Assembly: GCF_003402235.1 (NCBI RefSeq)
Contig: NZ_QEWO01000005.1
Location: forward strand, 124,001-188,000
Length of the DNA stretch: 64,000 nucleotides
Source: Parahaliea mediterranea
GTDB lineage: Bacteria > Pseudomonadota > Gammaproteobacteria > Pseudomonadales > Halieaceae
Reading direction: 5' to 3'
The translations under genes were made by a program, and so were the position numbers. Shown piece by piece: positions 1 through 9,045 of the stretch. Numbering within the stretch: the first letter of the stretch is position 1; every line of letters starts with the position of its first letter. Below the pieces are notes generated by a model. That model saw only the letters and a list, made by a program, of their open reading frames with translations, had not been told where the DNA came from and searched no databases.

Positions 1-2
1 TT

Positions 3-1253
3 ATGAAGTTTTTCAGACGCAAGAAAGCGGCCGACAAGCCGGCGGCTCCGCCCGCCTCCGCGCCGGAGACCGCCCCGTCAACCTCTCCCGAGGAGGGCGA
101 TGGCACCCACGTTGTCCAGAGCGCCGTGCCGGCCCCCGCGGCGCAGGAGGTGCAGGATAGCCACGCCGCGCCGCGGCCGGAGGCAGAGCTAAAGCCAGAG
201 GCAGAGCAAACGCCAGAGCCTGCACCCGCAGAACCGGCAGCGCCAGCGCCGGTGGCAGATCAGCCACCGCAGGCCACTCCTGTAGCGTCCGATAAGCCGG
301 CCGTTGACGACAAGCCCGCAAAAGACGGCTTCTTCCGCCGCCTGCGACGGGGCCTTGGCCGCACCAGCGACAATCTGGTGCAGGGGCTTGGCACGCTGTT
401 CCTCGGCCGCAAGGAAATCGACGACGAGCTGCTGGAAGAGCTGGAGTCGCGCCTGCTGATGGCCGATGTCGGGGTGGAGGCCACCGTCGATATCATTGGC
501 CGCCTCACCCAGCGCGTATCGCGCAAGGAGCTGACCCAGCCGGCTGCCCTTGAGCAGGCCCTGAAGGAGGAGCTGCAGGCCTTGCTGGAACCCTGCGAAG
601 TGCCATTGGTGCCGGCTGGCCACAAGCCCTACGTGATCCTCATGGTTGGCGTGAACGGCGTCGGCAAAACCACCACCATCGGCAAGCTGGCGCGGCGCTA
701 CCAGGCCGAGGGCAGGTCGGTGATGCTGGCGGCCGGCGATACCTTTCGTGCCGCCGCGGTGGAGCAGTTGCAGGTGTGGGGCGAGCGCAACAATGTGCCG
801 GTGATTGCCCAGCACACCGGGGCCGATAGCGCCTCTGTGCTTTACGATGCCCTGCAGGCCGCCCAGGCCAGGGGCACCGATGTGCTGATTGCCGACACCG
901 CCGGCCGCCTGCACAACAAAGATCACCTGATGGAAGAGCTGCGCAAGGTGGTACGGGTGATGGGCAAGCTGGACGCCGAGGCGCCCCACGAGGTGATGCT
1001 GGTGCTGGATGCCGGCACCGGCCAGAACGCCCTGTCCCAGGCCAGCCAGTTCCAGCAGGTAGTGGGGGTGACCGGCATTACCCTCACCAAGCTCGATGGT
1101 ACCGCCAAGGGCGGGGTGATCTTTGCCATTGCGCGCAAGCTGGGCCTGCCGATCCGCTTTATCGGTGTCGGCGAGGCAGTGGAAGACCTGCGGCCCTTCG
1201 AGGCGGAACCCTTCATCCGCGCCCTGTTCGAGCGGGATGACGACAACGAATGA
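3..1253 (+). CDS. ftsY: Signal recognition particle receptor FtsY
   Basis: FtsY is the membrane-associated SRP receptor GTPase that docks ribosome-nascent chain complexes for co-translational insertion. The 416-residue protein has a basic start (MKFFRRKK), an acidic Pro/Ala/Glu-rich A domain to about residue 110, and the NG domain. The G domain shows GVNGVGKTTTIGK (about residue 216), DTFRAAA, DTAGR (about 299) and TKLDGTAKGG (about 361). The ATG lies two bases inside the window edge, so an upstream start cannot be excluded, but the basic N-terminus looks natural. Its stop overlaps the ftsE start (ATGA), giving the conserved ftsY-ftsE-ftsX operon. Confidence 0.97.
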   Translation: MKFFRRKKAADKPAAPPASAPETAPSTSPEEGDGTHVVQSAVPAPAAQEVQDSHAAPRPEAELKPEAEQTPEPAPAEPAAPAPVADQPPQATPVASDKPAVDDKPAKDGFFRRLRRGLGRTSDNLVQGLGTLFLGRKEIDDELLEELESRLLMADVGVEATVDIIGRLTQRVSRKELTQPAALEQALKEELQALLEPCEVPLVPAGHKPYVILMVGVNGVGKTTTIGKLARRYQAEGRSVMLAAGDTFRAAAVEQLQVWGERNNVPVIAQHTGADSASVLYDALQAAQARGTDVLIADTAGRLHNKDHLMEELRKVVRVMGKLDAEAPHEVMLVLDAGTGQNALSQASQFQQVVGVTGITLTKLDGTAKGGVIFAIARKLGLPIRFIGVGEAVEDLRPFEAEPFIRALFERDDDNE

Positions 1254-1912
1254 TTCAGTTCGAGCGGGTCAGCAAGCGCTACGCGGAGGGTCACGACGCC
1301 CTGCGCGAAATCAGCCTTGAAATCGCACCCGACGATCTGGTTTTTCTCACCGGGCATTCGGGCGCGGGCAAGTCCACCCTGCTGCGCCTGATCATGCTGA
1401 TGGACCGCCCCAGCCGGGGCAAGGTGCGGGTCGACGGGCGCGACCTCGCCACCATCGGCTCCCGCGGCATTCCCGCCCACCGGCGCAACATCGGGGTCGT
1501 GTTCCAGAATCACCAGTTGCTGTTTGACCGCACCGTGTTCGACAACGTGGCCCTGCCGCTGGTGATTGCCGGCTACGACCACCGCGAAATCGGCCGCCGG
1601 GTGCGGGCGGCCCTGGACAAAGTGGGGCTGCTGGCGCGGGAGCGGGCAATGCCGGTGACCCTGTCCGGCGGCGAGCAGCAGCGGGTGGGCATTGCCCGGG
1701 CAGTGGTGGGGCGGCCGCGTATCCTGCTGGCCGATGAGCCCACCGGCAACCTGGACCCGGCCCTGTCGGCGGAGATCATGGCCCTGTTCGAGGCCTTCAA
1801 CCAGGTGGGCGTGACCGTGCTGATCGCCAGTCACGACCTGGCGCTGATATCCCGCCTGCAGCACCGCATTATCACCCTGCGCGACGGGCAACTGGTGGGA
1901 GGGGCCGCCTGA
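1250..1912 (+). CDS. ftsE: Cell division ATP-binding protein FtsE
   Basis: ATPase of the FtsEX complex, which couples the divisome to periplasmic amidase activation at the septum. The 220 residues are normal for FtsE. Walker A is GHSGAGKST (about residue 35), the ABC signature is LSGGEQQR (about 138) and Walker B is [12 protein letters not shown] (about 157). The ATG overlaps the ftsY stop and its TGA overlaps the ftsX ATG, so the three genes should be translationally coupled. Confidence 0.97.
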   Translation: MIQFERVSKRYAEGHDALREISLEIAPDDLVFLTGHSGAGKSTLLRLIMLMDRPSRGKVRVDGRDLATIGSRGIPAHRRNIGVVFQNHQLLFDRTVFDNVALPLVIAGYDHREIGRRVRAALDKVGLLARERAMPVTLSGGEQQRVGIARAVVGRPRILLADEPTGNLDPALSAEIMALFEAFNQVGVTVLIASHDLALISRLQHRIITLRDGQLVGGAA

Positions 1913-2880
1913 TGGCCACCAACCCGGCCCAGCGCCGCGAGGGCGCCAGTGCCAGCCGCGCCCGCCTTGGCGATCGCTACCGGGCCTGGCGCCACCACCA
2001 CAGCCTGTCGGCGGCCGACAGCCTGCGGCGGGTGCTGGACAACCCCGTATCCAGCGTGCTGACCTGGCTGGTGATCGGCATCGCTATGGCCCTGCCCGCC
2101 GCCCTTGGCATTGCCCTGGACAACGCCCGCGCGGTCAGTGGCAGCTGGGACAGCCCGGCGCAGATCTCCCTGTTCCTTGAGGCCGAAGTTGACGAGCGGC
2201 AGGCCAGCGAGTTGCAGCGCGAGCTTGGCGAGCGGGGCGATATTGACGCGGCCCGCCTGGTGCCGCGGGATGCTGCCCTGGCCGAGTTTGCCGAGCTCTC
2301 CGGCTTTGCCGATGTGGTGGCGTCCCTGGAGCAAAACCCGCTGCCCCACCTGCTGCTGGTGGAGCCCGCCGCCGGGGTGGACCCGGCACAGCTGCGCGAG
2401 ACCTTTGCCGCCCTGCCGGCGGTGGATCAGGCGGTGCTGGACATGGCCTGGGTGCAGCGCCTGAACAACATCATGGAGCTCAGCCGGCGCCTGGTGCTGG
2501 CGCTGGGCGGCGTGCTGGTGCTGGGGGTGGTGCTGATTCTCGGCAATACCATCCGCCTGGCCATTGAGAGCCGCCGGGACGAAATTGTCATCGTCAAACT
2601 GGTGGGTGGCAGTAACGCCTTTGTGCGCCGACCCTTCCTGTACACCGGCCTGTGGTACGGCGTGGGGGGCGGGTTTTTCTCCGCCCTGCTGGTGCTGGCG
2701 GCCCTGTTCTTCCTGGACGGGCCGGTCAGCCACCTGGCCAGCCTCTACCAGAGTGGCTTTGCGCTGCAGGGTATTGGCCTGATTGGCAGCCTGCAGCTGA
2801 TTCTGCTGGGCGGGCTGCTGGGCCTGGCCGGTGCCTGGCTGGCTGTGTCGCGGCACTTGGGGGCCATTGAACCGCGCTGA
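1912..2880 (+). CDS. ftsX: Cell division protein FtsX
   Basis: Integral membrane partner of FtsE. The 322-residue protein has a cytoplasmic basic N-terminus, a first membrane segment (VLTWLVIGIAMALPAALGIA, about residues 44-63), a periplasmic domain to about 180, and three further segments in the FtsX/MacB permease fold, the last near the C-terminus. The start overlaps the ftsE stop (ATGA). The operon ends here: a 92-base gap with a strong hairpin precedes rpoH. Confidence 0.96.
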   Translation: MATNPAQRREGASASRARLGDRYRAWRHHHSLSAADSLRRVLDNPVSSVLTWLVIGIAMALPAALGIALDNARAVSGSWDSPAQISLFLEAEVDERQASELQRELGERGDIDAARLVPRDAALAEFAELSGFADVVASLEQNPLPHLLLVEPAAGVDPAQLRETFAALPAVDQAVLDMAWVQRLNNIMELSRRLVLALGGVLVLGVVLILGNTIRLAIESRRDEIVIVKLVGGSNAFVRRPFLYTGLWYGVGGGFFSALLVLAALFFLDGPVSHLASLYQSGFALQGIGLIGSLQLILLGGLLGLAGAWLAVSRHLGAIEPR

Positions 2881-2921
2881 TGTGTCCCCATCTAAGTCAC
2901 TGAAAATTAATAAATACTTCA

Positions 2922-2950
2922 CAAAGTTCCGGGCCTTGCCCGGAACTTTG
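2922..2950 (+). terminator. Perfect 12-bp hairpin after ftsX (terminator-like)
   Basis: CAAAGTTCCGGG (2922-2933) and CCCGGAACTTTG (2939-2950) form a perfect 12-bp stem with a 5-base loop, after an A/T-rich run. There is no T-tract beyond the stem, so this is a weak or Rho-aided terminator, or has another role. Its right arm also contains the GGAACTT used as the -35 of the putative sigma-E promoter of rpoH. Confidence 0.6.
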
Positions 2951-2968
2951 CTGTGATTAGCACTCTAA
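2942..2968 (+). promoter_or_regulatory. Sigma-E-type promoter of rpoH
   Basis: GGAACTTT (2942-2949) matches the sigma-E (RpoE) -35 and TCTAA (2964-2968) matches its -10, separated by 14 bases. That is one base shorter than in the E. coli rpoE promoter as I recall it. E. coli rpoH has a sigma-E promoter, so the assignment fits the family. Transcription would start near 2974-2976. No convincing sigma-70 pair is visible in the same space. Confidence 0.6.
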
Positions 2969-2983
2969 TAGCATGAGTGCTAA
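2957..2983 (+). promoter_or_regulatory. CIRCE element (HrcA operator) upstream of rpoH
   Basis: TTAGCACTC (2957-2965), nine spacer bases, then GAGTGCTAA (2975-2983): an exact match to the CIRCE consensus TTAGCACTC-N9-GAGTGCTAA bound by the heat-shock repressor HrcA. It covers the -10 and predicted start of the sigma-E-like promoter, where a repressor would block initiation. hrcA and groESL are outside the window. Confidence 0.88.
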
Positions 2984-3014
2984 ACTTGGCACGCTTCACA
3001 TGGAGAAACCTCAG

Positions 3015-3869
3015 ATGAGCAATACCCTGAAGCCCGTCGACCAGATGGTGCCGGGCGCCAACCTTGCGGCCTATGTGCAGGCTGTGAGCGCGATCCCGCT
3101 GCTGAGCGCAGAGCGGGAGCGGGAATTGGCCGAGGATCTGTACTACAACGACAACGTCGAGGCCGCGCGCGAGCTGGTGATGTCGCACCTGCGCTTCGTG
3201 GTGCATATCGCCCGCAGCTACAACGGCTACGGCCTGTCCGAGGCCGACCTGATTCAGGAAGGCAACGTCGGCCTGATGAAGGCCGTCAAGCGCTTCAACC
3301 CGGAGAAGGGCGTGCGCCTGGTGTCCTTTGCGGTGCACTGGATCAAGGCCGAGATGCACGAATTCATCCTGCGCAACTGGCGCATTGTGAAAGTGGCCAC
3401 CACCAAGGCCCAGCGCAAGCTGTTCTTCAACCTGCGCAGCGCCAAGAAGAGCCTGGCCTGGCTCACCGCCGAAGAAACCGAGGCGGTGGCTGCTGATCTC
3501 GGTGTGGATATCGCCGAAGTGCAGCGTATGGAAGGCCGCCTGAGCAGCCGCGATGTGGCCTTTGACTCGCCCATCGACAGCGATGACGACGATGCCTGGC
3601 AGGCGCCCCAGTACTATCTGGAAGACCAGCGCTACGACCCGGCGCTGGAAGTCGAGTCCAGCCAGTATCAACAGAACAGTGAGGCGGCCCTGCACAGCGC
3701 GCTGTCCGACCTGGATGAGCGCAGTCGCGACATCCTCGCCCAGCGCTGGCTGGCGGAGGAAAAGGCCACCCTGCACGAACTGGCTGACAAGTACGGTGTA
3801 TCTGCCGAGCGCATTCGCCAGCTTGAACAGAACGCCATGAAGAAACTGCGGGTGGCCATCGCCGCCTGA
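3015..3869 (+). CDS. rpoH: RNA polymerase heat-shock sigma factor RpoH (sigma-32)
   Basis: Directs RNA polymerase to heat-shock promoters. Region 2 contains the typical VVHIARSYNGYGLSEADLIQEG core, the RpoH box QRKLFFNLR follows, and region 4 ends with SAERIRQLEQNAMKKLR. The ATG at 3015 gives 284 residues, the family size, and has GGAG about nine bases upstream. An in-frame ATG at 2973 lies inside the CIRCE element and at or before the predicted transcription start, so it is unlikely to be used. The gene is monocistronic, with a hairpin on each side. Confidence 0.96.
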   Translation: MSNTLKPVDQMVPGANLAAYVQAVSAIPLLSAERERELAEDLYYNDNVEAARELVMSHLRFVVHIARSYNGYGLSEADLIQEGNVGLMKAVKRFNPEKGVRLVSFAVHWIKAEMHEFILRNWRIVKVATTKAQRKLFFNLRSAKKSLAWLTAEETEAVAADLGVDIAEVQRMEGRLSSRDVAFDSPIDSDDDDAWQAPQYYLEDQRYDPALEVESSQYQQNSEAALHSALSDLDERSRDILAQRWLAEEKATLHELADKYGVSAERIRQLEQNAMKKLRVAIAA

Positions 3870-3899
3870 GACGCTCGCAGCTTCATCGGCACCTTCCCG

Positions 3900-3923
3900 A
3901 CCGGGGCGCGAATGCGCCCCGGT
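3900..3923 (+). terminator. Rho-independent terminator after rpoH
   Basis: ACCGGGGCGC (3900-3909), loop GAAT, GCGCCCCGGT (3914-3923): a perfect 10-bp GC-rich stem followed by TTGCGTT. It sits 30 bases after the rpoH stop and 20 before the next start. Confidence 0.75.
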
Positions 3924-3943
3924 TTGCGTTAGAATCCCCACCC

Positions 3944-4321
3944 ATGACGACTCTCTTTCTCCCCATCGGTGCGCTGGCAGCCATGCTCGGCGTTGTTTTT
4001 GGTGCCTTTGGTGCCCACGCCCTGCGCGGCCGGCTCGACGACTACGCCATGGGCGTTTTTGAAACCGCCGTGCAATACCACTTCTACCATGCCCTGGCGC
4101 TGGTGGCGGTGGGGCTGCTGGCCCTGCACCAGCCCCAGTCCACCCTGCTCAAGCCCGCTGGCTGGCTGTTTGTGATTGGCCTGGCGCTGTTCTCCGGCAG
4201 CCTCTATGTGCTGGCCCTCAGCGGCACCAAGTGGCTCGGGGCGGTCACGCCACTGGGTGGCCTGGCCTTTATCGCCGGCTGGGCCTGCCTGGCGGTGGCT
4301 GGTTGGCGGAGCCTGTCGTGA
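3944..4321 (+). CDS. DUF423 family small membrane protein
   Basis: A 125-residue protein with four hydrophobic segments, beginning [17 protein letters not shown] and carrying the family's [10 protein letters not shown] and [10 protein letters not shown] motifs. These identify it as DUF423 (E. coli YgdD type). The function of the family is unknown; it is an inner-membrane protein. The stop overlaps the GTG start of trmB (GTGA), so the two are probably co-transcribed. Confidence 0.9.
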   Translation: MTTLFLPIGALAAMLGVVFGAFGAHALRGRLDDYAMGVFETAVQYHFYHALALVAVGLLALHQPQSTLLKPAGWLFVIGLALFSGSLYVLALSGTKWLGAVTPLGGLAFIAGWACLAVAGWRSLS

Positions 4322-5019
4322 GCCAGGCGACAGAAAACAGCGAGCGCCGCCACCGTCCCATCCGCAGCTATGTGCTGCGCACCGGGCGCATGACCGACGG
4401 CCAGAAGCGGGCCTTTGAGGCTGGCTGGGCGCGCTGGGGCATCGACTACAGCCCGGCGCCGGTGGATCTGGATGCCCTGTTCGGCCGCGCCGGGCGGCGG
4501 GTGCTGGAGATTGGCTTTGGCATGGGCCGCTCCCTGGCCACCATGGCGGCGGCGGACCCGGCGGCCAACTTCATCGGGGTCGAGGTGCACACCCCCGGTG
4601 TTGGTCGGCTGTTGCACACCCTGGCCGACGAGGAGATCGACAACGTCCGGGTGTACTGCCATGACGCGGTGGAAGTACTGCAGCACTGCATCCCGGAAGG
4701 GGCGCTGGATACAGTACAGGTGTTCTTCCCCGACCCCTGGCACAAGAAGCGTCACCACAAGCGGCGCCTGATTCAGCCCGATTTTGTCGCCCTGCTGGTA
4801 TCCCGCCTGAAGCCCGGCGGCGTACTGCACCTGGCCACCGACTGGGAAAACTACGCCGAGCAGATGATGGACGTGCTGTCGGCCAATGCGCAGCTGGAAA
4901 ATACCGCCGGCGCGGGCGCTTTTGCCGCGCGCCCGGCCCACCGCCCCCTCACCAAGTTCGAGCAGCGCGGTGAGCGTTTGGGCCACGGGGTATGGGATTT
5001 ACTGTTCCGGCGTGCCTGA
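4318..5019 (+). CDS. trmB: tRNA (guanine-N7-)-methyltransferase TrmB
   Basis: Makes m7G46 in tRNA using S-adenosylmethionine. The SAM site is [11 protein letters not shown], and [15 protein letters not shown] is the TrmB signature. The chosen GTG overlaps the preceding stop and gives 233 residues (E. coli TrmB about 239), starting [19 protein letters not shown]. The longer reading frame back to 4231 would run into DUF423 and adds no family sequence. Confidence 0.95.
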   Translation: MSQATENSERRHRPIRSYVLRTGRMTDGQKRAFEAGWARWGIDYSPAPVDLDALFGRAGRRVLEIGFGMGRSLATMAAADPAANFIGVEVHTPGVGRLLHTLADEEIDNVRVYCHDAVEVLQHCIPEGALDTVQVFFPDPWHKKRHHKRRLIQPDFVALLVSRLKPGGVLHLATDWENYAEQMMDVLSANAQLENTAGAGAFAARPAHRPLTKFEQRGERLGHGVWDLLFRRA

Positions 5020-5076
5020 GCGCCCAAGCTGCGCTAGGCTAGGGGCTGGTTGTACCAACGGCCTGCAGGAGGGCAT

Positions 5077-5328
5077 ATGGGCATACTGACGTGGATTGTG
5101 CTGGGACTGGTGGCGGGCATTCTCGCCAAGTGGATCATGCCGGGCCGGGACCCGGGCGGCCTGATTGTCACCACCCTGATCGGCATTGCCGGCGCCTTTG
5201 TCGGCGGTTACCTCGGCACCGTGACCGGCTTTGGCGGCAGCGTTAGCGACTTCAGCCTGGGCAGCGTGGTGACCGCGGTGATTGGCGCGCTGGTACTGCT
5301 GGCCCTGTATCGGCTGATCAAGAAGTAA
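5077..5328 (+). CDS. GlsB/YeaQ/YmgE family membrane protein
   Basis: An 83-residue, very hydrophobic Gly-rich protein with three membrane segments (MGILTWIVLGLVAGILAKW; GGLIVTTLIGIAGAFVGGYLG; VVTAVIGALVLLALYRLIKK). This is the transglycosylase-associated/GlsB family, often linked to envelope stress, though its molecular role is not established. The ATG at 5077 follows AGGAGGGCAT, an excellent ribosome-binding site; an upstream in-frame ATG at 5050 has none. Confidence 0.87.
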   Translation: MGILTWIVLGLVAGILAKWIMPGRDPGGLIVTTLIGIAGAFVGGYLGTVTGFGGSVSDFSLGSVVTAVIGALVLLALYRLIKK

Positions 5329-5356
5329 GCGCCGGTGGTGTAAGGGCGCCGGCGAC

Positions 5357-5905
5357 TCAGTCGAACAGGGGCAACTCGCCCCAGGCCAGGCCCTGCTCGT
5401 CCTTGCCGGACAGGCGCGGCGCCTCGCCAGCGGGCAGCGGCCAGTCGATGCCCACCGTCGGGTCGTTCCAGGCCAGTGAGACCTCGCTGGCGGGGTCGTA
5501 GTAATCGGTGCACTTGTACTGGAAGTCGGCCACCTCCGAGGTGACATAAAAGCCGTGGGCAAAGCCCGCCGGCACCCACAGCATGCGGTGGTTGGCGGCG
5601 GACAGCTCCACCCCGTACCACTGGCCAAAGGTGGGTGAGGACTGGCGCAGGTCCACCGCCACGTCAAACACCGAGCCCGCTACCACGCGCACCAGTTTGC
5701 CCTGGGTGTGGGCGGTCTGGTAGTGCAGGCCGCGCAGGATACCGCGGGCCGAGCGGCTGTGATTGTCCTGCACAAAATCCACTGCAATGCCGAGCTCGGC
5801 GAAGGTGCGCGCGTTCCAGCTCTCCAGGAAAAAACCGCGCTCGTCGCCAAAGACCCTGGGCTCCAGCAGCAGCACGTCTTTCAGGGTGGTTGTCTTAACG
5901 TTCAT
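5357..5905 (-). CDS. rfbC: dTDP-4-dehydrorhamnose 3,5-epimerase
   Basis: Third step of dTDP-L-rhamnose synthesis. The 182-residue protein is a cupin-fold RmlC with the typical [19 protein letters not shown] start, the catalytic-His segment GILRGLHYQ, and the [11 protein letters not shown] strand. It overlaps the 3' end of rfbA by 11 bases and is downstream of it. rfbB and rfbD are not in the window, so the pathway is completed elsewhere. Confidence 0.95.
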   Translation of the reverse strand: MNVKTTTLKDVLLLEPRVFGDERGFFLESWNARTFAELGIAVDFVQDNHSRSARGILRGLHYQTAHTQGKLVRVVAGSVFDVAVDLRQSSPTFGQWYGVELSAANHRMLWVPAGFAHGFYVTSEVADFQYKCTDYYDPASEVSLAWNDPTVGIDWPLPAGEAPRLSGKDEQGLAWGELPLFD

Positions 5906-6800
5906 CGAACACCACTCCCTCTTCCCGCAGCAGGTGCTTCAGGTAGACGCCATAGCCGCTCTTCTCCAGCGGCGCGGCCAGCGCCAGCAATTGTTCCGCG
6001 CTGATGTATCCCATGCGGTAGGCCACCTCCTCGGGGCAGGCGATTTTCAGGCCCTGGCGCTCCTCCACCACGCGGATGTAATTGGCCGCATCCAGCAGGG
6101 AGTTGTGGGTGCCGGTGTCCAGCCAGGCGGTGCCGCGGCTCATCACCTCCACCTGCAGGTCGCCGCGCTGCAGGTAGGCGCGGTTGACGTCGGTGATCTC
6201 CAGCTCGCCCCGGTGGGAGGGACGGATATTCCTGGCGATCTCCACCACGTCGTTGTCGTAGAAGTACAGGCCGGTCACCGCGTAGTGCGACTTGGGCTTG
6301 GCCGGCTTTTCCTCGATATCCAGCGCGGTACCGTCCCGGTCGAAGCTGACCACGCCGTAGCGCTGGGGGTCGGTGACGTAGTAGGCAAAAACCGAGGCGC
6401 CGCTGTCGCGCTGTGCGGCGGCGCGCAGGCTCCTGGTGAAGCCGCCGCCGTAGAAGATGTTGTCCCCCAGCACCAGGGCGCAGGGCGAGCTGCCGATAAA
6501 TTCCTCACCGAGAATAAACGCCTGGGCCAGCCCGTCCGGGCTCGGCTGTACGGTGTAGGTAATGTTGATGCCCCACTGTTCCCCGTTGCCGAGCAGGTCG
6601 GCGAAGGCGCGCTGGTCCCGGGGGGTGGTGATCACCAGAATGTCGCGGATGCCCGCCAGCATCAGGGTGGCCAGGGGGTAGTAGATCATCGGCTTGTCGT
6701 AGACCGGCATCAGTTGCTTGCTAACGGTGCTGGTCAGGGGGTGGAGGCGGGTGCCGGAACCGCCGGCGAGGATAATGCCCTTGTGGCGCGATGGGGTCAT
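5895..6800 (-). CDS. rfbA: Glucose-1-phosphate thymidylyltransferase
   Basis: Makes dTDP-glucose from dTTP and glucose 1-phosphate. The nucleotidyltransferase signature [16 protein letters not shown] is at the N-terminus, followed by [22 protein letters not shown] and the [10 protein letters not shown] loop. The ATG at 6800 gives 301 residues. A TTG further upstream (6830) overlaps the TATAAT box and would not be transcribed. First gene of an rfbA-rfbC pair. Confidence 0.95.
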   Translation of the reverse strand: MTPSRHKGIILAGGSGTRLHPLTSTVSKQLMPVYDKPMIYYPLATLMLAGIRDILVITTPRDQRAFADLLGNGEQWGINITYTVQPSPDGLAQAFILGEEFIGSSPCALVLGDNIFYGGGFTRSLRAAAQRDSGASVFAYYVTDPQRYGVVSFDRDGTALDIEEKPAKPKSHYAVTGLYFYDNDVVEIARNIRPSHRGELEITDVNRAYLQRGDLQVEVMSRGTAWLDTGTHNSLLDAANYIRVVEERQGLKIACPEEVAYRMGYISAEQLLALAAPLEKSGYGVYLKHLLREEGVVFDER

Positions 6801-6829
6801 GGCTGAAGGTTCGCTGCAAAAAGTGGCCA

Positions 6830-6835
6830 ATTATA
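6830..6835 (-). promoter_or_regulatory. -10 box (TATAAT) of rfbA-rfbC
   Basis: A perfect TATAAT on the minus strand, 30 bases upstream of the rfbA ATG. The -35 region is weak (TTCGTA-like at 18-base spacing). Confidence 0.5.
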
Positions 6836-6956
6836 GGGGGATTATCGGCAAACTACGAAAATAGCTGCCGCTGGCAATTTCACTGTACGATCGTAAAGGG
6901 GCTGGCAATTTGGGCCGCCCTTGATAGAATCCAAAGGCTTCGCGGGGCTTTCGGGC

Positions 6957-8342
6957 ATGGTCTCGGCTCCACGCGGGCGCCGCTCGGCGCCCTGCGACCC
7001 ACCCAGACGTGACGAGGACGCCCCCATCAGGCAGGTCGAACCCATTATTGTAGCGGACGCCGCCGGCGGTGGCCGTGAACCAGGCGTGGCGTCTGCCGCC
7101 CGCCAGCCCCTGCGCCCATTGCGTATTGCCCTGCTGGGTTATCGCTCCGCCCCGTTTGGCGGTGGCCAGGGGGTCTATCTCAAGTACCTGAGCAAGGCCC
7201 TGGTGGAGGCCGGTCACCGGGTGGATGTGATCTCCGGCCCGCCCTATCCCCACCTGGACCCCCGGGTGAAGCTGATCCAGCTGCCCAGCCTGGACTTGTT
7301 CGAGAACGGCCTGGGCTCACTGCGTCCGCGGCACCTGCGCTCGCTGGCCAACATCATCGAGTGGACCTCCAAGCTCACCGGCGGTTTTGCCGAGCCCTAT
7401 ACCTTCGGCCGCCGCGCGGTGCGCTACCTGCGCCAGCACCGCGCCGACTACGACCTGGTGCACGACAACCAGAGCCTCAGCTACGGCATGCTGACCCTGC
7501 AGGCCATGGGCATCCCGCTGGTTACCACCGTTCACCACCCCATCACCAGTGACCTGCGCATTGCCCTGGCCGCCGCCAAAACCGGCTGGGAGCGGCTGCT
7601 GATCCGGCGCTGGCACAGCTTCCTGCACATGCAGAAAAAGGTGGTGAAGCAGCTGCGCCATGTGGTGACCGTATCGGATTGCTCGCGGCAGGACATTGCC
7701 CGTGACTTCGGCCTGCAGCCGGCGGGCATCGACCTTGTCTACAACGGCATTGATACCGATGAATTCCGCCCCCTGCCGGGGGTCGCCCGGCGGCCCCAGC
7801 GCCTGATGGCCACCGCCTCGGCGGACGCCCCGCTGAAGGGCCTGCGCTTTCTTCTGCGCGCCTACGCCAGCCTGCTGCCCCGCTATCCCGCGCTGGAATT
7901 GCTGCTGGTGGGCAAGCCCCAGCCCGGCGGTAAAACCGAGCGCCTGCTGCATCACCTGGGCATTGCCGAGCGGGTGCAGTTTGTCAGTGGCATCACCACC
8001 GAGCAGATGGTGGCCTACTACGCCCAGGCCGCCGTTGCCGTGGTGCCCTCGGTCTACGAAGGCTTCGGGCTGCCGGCGGGGGAGGCCATGGCCTGCGGCG
8101 TGCCGGTGGTGTCCACCGACGGCGGCGCCCTGCCCGAGGTGGTGGGCGACGCCGGGGTGATTGTGCCGGCAAAAAATGTCGAGGCGCTGGCGGCGGGGAT
8201 CGCCGGCCTGCTGGACGACCCGGAGCGCCGCGCCCGCCTTGGCGCCGCCGGCCGGGAGCGCATTCTGGATAAATTCTCCTGGGCGGTCTGCGCCCGGGAG
8301 ATGAGCCGCTATTACCAACGGGTGCTCGATGCAAACGGTTGA
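6957..8342 (+). CDS. Family 4 glycosyltransferase
   Basis: A retaining GT-B glycosyltransferase, probably acting on a surface polysaccharide or glycolipid; donor and acceptor cannot be read from sequence. The N-terminal domain opens with RIALLGYRSAPFGGGQGVYL. The C-terminal domain has the family motif VPSVYEGFGLPAGEAMACG, including the two conserved glutamates. The start is uncertain: the ATG at 6957 lies downstream of a plausible promoter (CTGGCA 6902-6907, TAGAAT 6925-6930), but the first 40-50 residues are unusual and a GTG at 7086 would give a more typical length. The 3' end overlaps the next gene by 14 bases. Confidence 0.85.
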   Translation: MVSAPRGRRSAPCDPPRRDEDAPIRQVEPIIVADAAGGGREPGVASAARQPLRPLRIALLGYRSAPFGGGQGVYLKYLSKALVEAGHRVDVISGPPYPHLDPRVKLIQLPSLDLFENGLGSLRPRHLRSLANIIEWTSKLTGGFAEPYTFGRRAVRYLRQHRADYDLVHDNQSLSYGMLTLQAMGIPLVTTVHHPITSDLRIALAAAKTGWERLLIRRWHSFLHMQKKVVKQLRHVVTVSDCSRQDIARDFGLQPAGIDLVYNGIDTDEFRPLPGVARRPQRLMATASADAPLKGLRFLLRAYASLLPRYPALELLLVGKPQPGGKTERLLHHLGIAERVQFVSGITTEQMVAYYAQAAVAVVPSVYEGFGLPAGEAMACGVPVVSTDGGALPEVVGDAGVIVPAKNVEALAAGIAGLLDDPERRARLGAAGRERILDKFSWAVCAREMSRYYQRVLDANG

Positions 8343-9045
8343 TTTCGCGCATTTTGAGCTGCGCCCCGGTGAGCGCGTGCTGGACCTCGGCTGCGGCGAG
8401 GGCCGCCATGTCATCTGCGCCTACCTCGAGGGGCAGGTGCAGGCCGTGGGGGTGGACCTCGCCCTTGATGACCTGCGCACCACCCGGGACAAGTTCGAGC
8501 CCTTCGCCCGGCCGGACGACCCGTCACGCAGCTTTGGCCTGAGCGCCGCCACCGCCCTGGCCCTGCCCTTTGCCGATAACACCTTCGACAAGGTGATCTG
8601 CTCGGAAGTGCTGGAGCACATCCCCGATTACCGCGCCGCGCTGGTTGAGATCAACCGGGTGCTCAAGCCCGGCGGGCTGTTTTGCGCCAGCGTGCCGCGG
8701 CGCTGGCCCGAGCAGATCTGCTGGGCCCTGTCGCGGGCCTACCACCAGGTGCCCGGCGGCCACCTGCGCATCTTCAACGCCGCCCGGCTGTCTGGCGAAA
8801 TCGAGGCGCTGGGGTTTTCCCGCTATCAGCGCCACTGGGCCCACGCCCTGCACGCGCCCTTCTGGTGGCTGAAGTGCCTGTTCTGGAACACCCAGGACAG
8901 CAACTGGCTGATCCGCCAGTACCACCGCCTGTTGGTGTGGGATCTGATGGAGCGCCCGGCCTTTACCCGCACACTGGAGCGCCTGATCAACCCGCTGGTG
9001 GGCAAGAGCGTTGTCATGTATTACCGCAAGGAGGCCGTCGCGTGA
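8329..9045 (+). CDS. Class I SAM-dependent methyltransferase
   Basis: A 238-residue methyltransferase with motif I VLDLGCGEGRH (about residue 24), the acidic loop AVGVDLALDD, and the UbiE/11-type segment FDKVICSEVLEHIPDY plus NRVLKPGG. It lies between and overlaps the glycosyltransferase and the toroid protein, so it probably acts in the same pathway, perhaps on a glycan or lipid-linked product. The substrate is unknown. Confidence 0.88.
   Translation: MQTVDFAHFELRPGERVLDLGCGEGRHVICAYLEGQVQAVGVDLALDDLRTTRDKFEPFARPDDPSRSFGLSAATALALPFADNTFDKVICSEVLEHIPDYRAALVEINRVLKPGGLFCASVPRRWPEQICWALSRAYHQVPGGHLRIFNAARLSGEIEALGFSRYQRHWAHALHAPFWWLKCLFWNTQDSNWLIRQYHRLLVWDLMERPAFTRTLERLINPLVGKSVVMYYRKEAVA

Noticed and set aside
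2973..3014. Extended N-terminus of RpoH starting at 2973
   Set aside because: That ATG lies within the CIRCE spacer and at or before the predicted start of transcription. It has no ribosome-binding site, and the added residues are not part of RpoH.
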